DNA of 5,612 bases from NCBI GenBank assembly GCA_002862165.1, contig PKCL01000143.1, forward strand, positions 1 to 5,612. The letters run 5' to 3'. This document shows, piece after piece, positions 5,141-5,612 of this stretch; positions within the stretch are counted from its first letter, which is position 1; each line of letters begins with the position of its first letter. The notes beneath the pieces are model-generated. The model ran no database searches. It worked only from the letters and a program-made list of their open reading frames with translations, and was not told the origin of the DNA. Source of the DNA: Planctomycetaceae bacterium (GTDB lineage: Bacteria; Planctomycetota; Planctomycetia; Pirellulales; UBA1268). Position numbers and translations under genes: made by a program.

Positions 5141-5612
5141 CGCTCAACACCTTTTCTGTTTGTTGGGCGGTTTCTTGAAGCAATGCAGTTTTTCGTTGAA
5201 CGGAAACCTCGTAACAAGCGGCTTCTTCCGCGTTCCGGACAAGAAGTTTGTTGCCACTCAAGCAAAGGTTGTTCCAGGTTTGTCCATTGAGTGCTGGGAA
5301 TCGAGAAAGCTCTGCAGGTTTTTCCGGGGTTGCCGGCACTGCGACAACCTCTCCAGACTCAGCCTGAATGAGAAGCGTTGCACCGACACGAAGAAGCTGT
5401 CCCTGTCCGTATCGTCCTTTCTTCCACATTCGTTTCCCTGTAGAGAGTTCCACACACTCAAGAATTCCGTCGGAGAGTCCATAGGCATAGTCATTATGGA
5501 TAGCAACGTTTGTGAACTTGGTTTTAAGGAGGTTCGACTGTTGCCACACTGGTTTGATCGTCCAGTCGCTTTTTGATTGAGACAATGAGAATACAGCTGA
5601 GCCAATGCCATA
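5133..5612 (-). CDS. PQQ-like beta-propeller repeat protein, C-terminal part (partial)
   Basis: The frame is open from the right edge (first visible residues YGIGSAVFSL) to a TGA at 5135-5133, giving 159 residues; the start lies beyond 5612. A TTG at 5585-5583 could be read as a start, but the frame continues upstream with matching propeller-like sequence, so it is treated as internal. Blades are visible as repeated strands with Trp and Gly: AYGLSDGILECVELSTGKRM (44-62, then WKKGRYGQGQLL) carries the 'DG.L.C.EL.TGK..WK' pattern of PQQ_2-type repeats. ESGEVVAVPATPEK and ALNGQTWNNLCLSGNKLLVRN follow. In planctomycetes such proteins are usually exported and act as binding scaffolds, most without proven enzyme activity; whether PQQ is bound cannot be judged. 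The last about 20 residues (ALLQETAQQTEKVLSDE) look like a polar tail. It overlaps the SDR start by 8 nt. Confidence 0.8.
   Translation of the reverse strand, partial: YGIGSAVFSLSQSKSDWTIKPVWQQSNLLKTKFTNVAIHNDYAYGLSDGILECVELSTGKRMWKKGRYGQGQLLRVGATLLIQAESGEVVAVPATPEKPAELSRFPALNGQTWNNLCLSGNKLLVRNAEEAACYEVSVQRKTALLQETAQQTEKVLSDE

Noticed and set aside
4917..5576. 219-codon plus-strand open frame opposite the SDR and PQQ-like genes
   Set aside because: The minus-strand proteins have clear family motifs in this stretch; the plus-strand translation is rich in Ser, Arg and Cys with no recognisable fold.
5133..5585. Complete 150-residue gene starting at TTG 5585
   Set aside because: The frame stays open to the window edge with propeller-compatible sequence and no ribosome binding site was seen before the TTG, so it is treated as the end of a larger gene.

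Overview
The window most likely comes from a planctomycete or a close relative, with a base composition near 50% GC. This is inferred from three gene types seen together: an ammonium transporter with a long acidic segment after its signal peptide, a PQQ-like beta-propeller protein, and a short-chain dehydrogenase with a 'GWDQA...GMEGDSG' active-site region that I associate with planctomycete proteins. No ribosomal RNA or other decisive marker is present, so the assignment is tentative.

Left part (1-2401, plus strand): a tightly packed folate-type operon. The last 59 codons of a gene that resembles the C-terminus of a dihydropteroate-synthase-like protein are followed after 14 nt by pabB (aminodeoxychorismate synthase component I). 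pabB overlaps pabA (the glutamine amidotransferase component) by 4 nt (ATGA). PabA supplies ammonia from glutamine and PabB uses it to convert chorismate to 4-amino-4-deoxychorismate, the precursor of p-aminobenzoate. The lyase (pabC) is not in the window.

Middle part (2402-4240, plus strand): a 291-bp regulatory region followed by an amt ammonium transporter. The region carries a textbook sigma-54 promoter (TGGCAC-N5-TTGCAA), three helically phased copies of CCTTCGA(A/G) upstream of it, and just downstream a near-perfect NtrC-type palindrome that also forms the tip of a long hairpin in the predicted 5' leader. This points to nitrogen-limitation control. A strong terminator follows amt.

Right part (4241-5612, minus strand): two overlapping genes converge on amt. 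The upstream one is the C-terminal part of a PQQ-like beta-propeller protein, cut by the window edge. The downstream one is a short-chain dehydrogenase-like protein in which the catalytic Tyr is Phe and no Ser occupies the usual catalytic position. They overlap by 8 nt and are probably co-translated.

No mobile element, CRISPR array, tRNA or rRNA was seen. The most interesting points are the composite sigma-54/NtrC-site/hairpin leader of amt, the phased repeats upstream of it, and the SDR with an altered catalytic centre.
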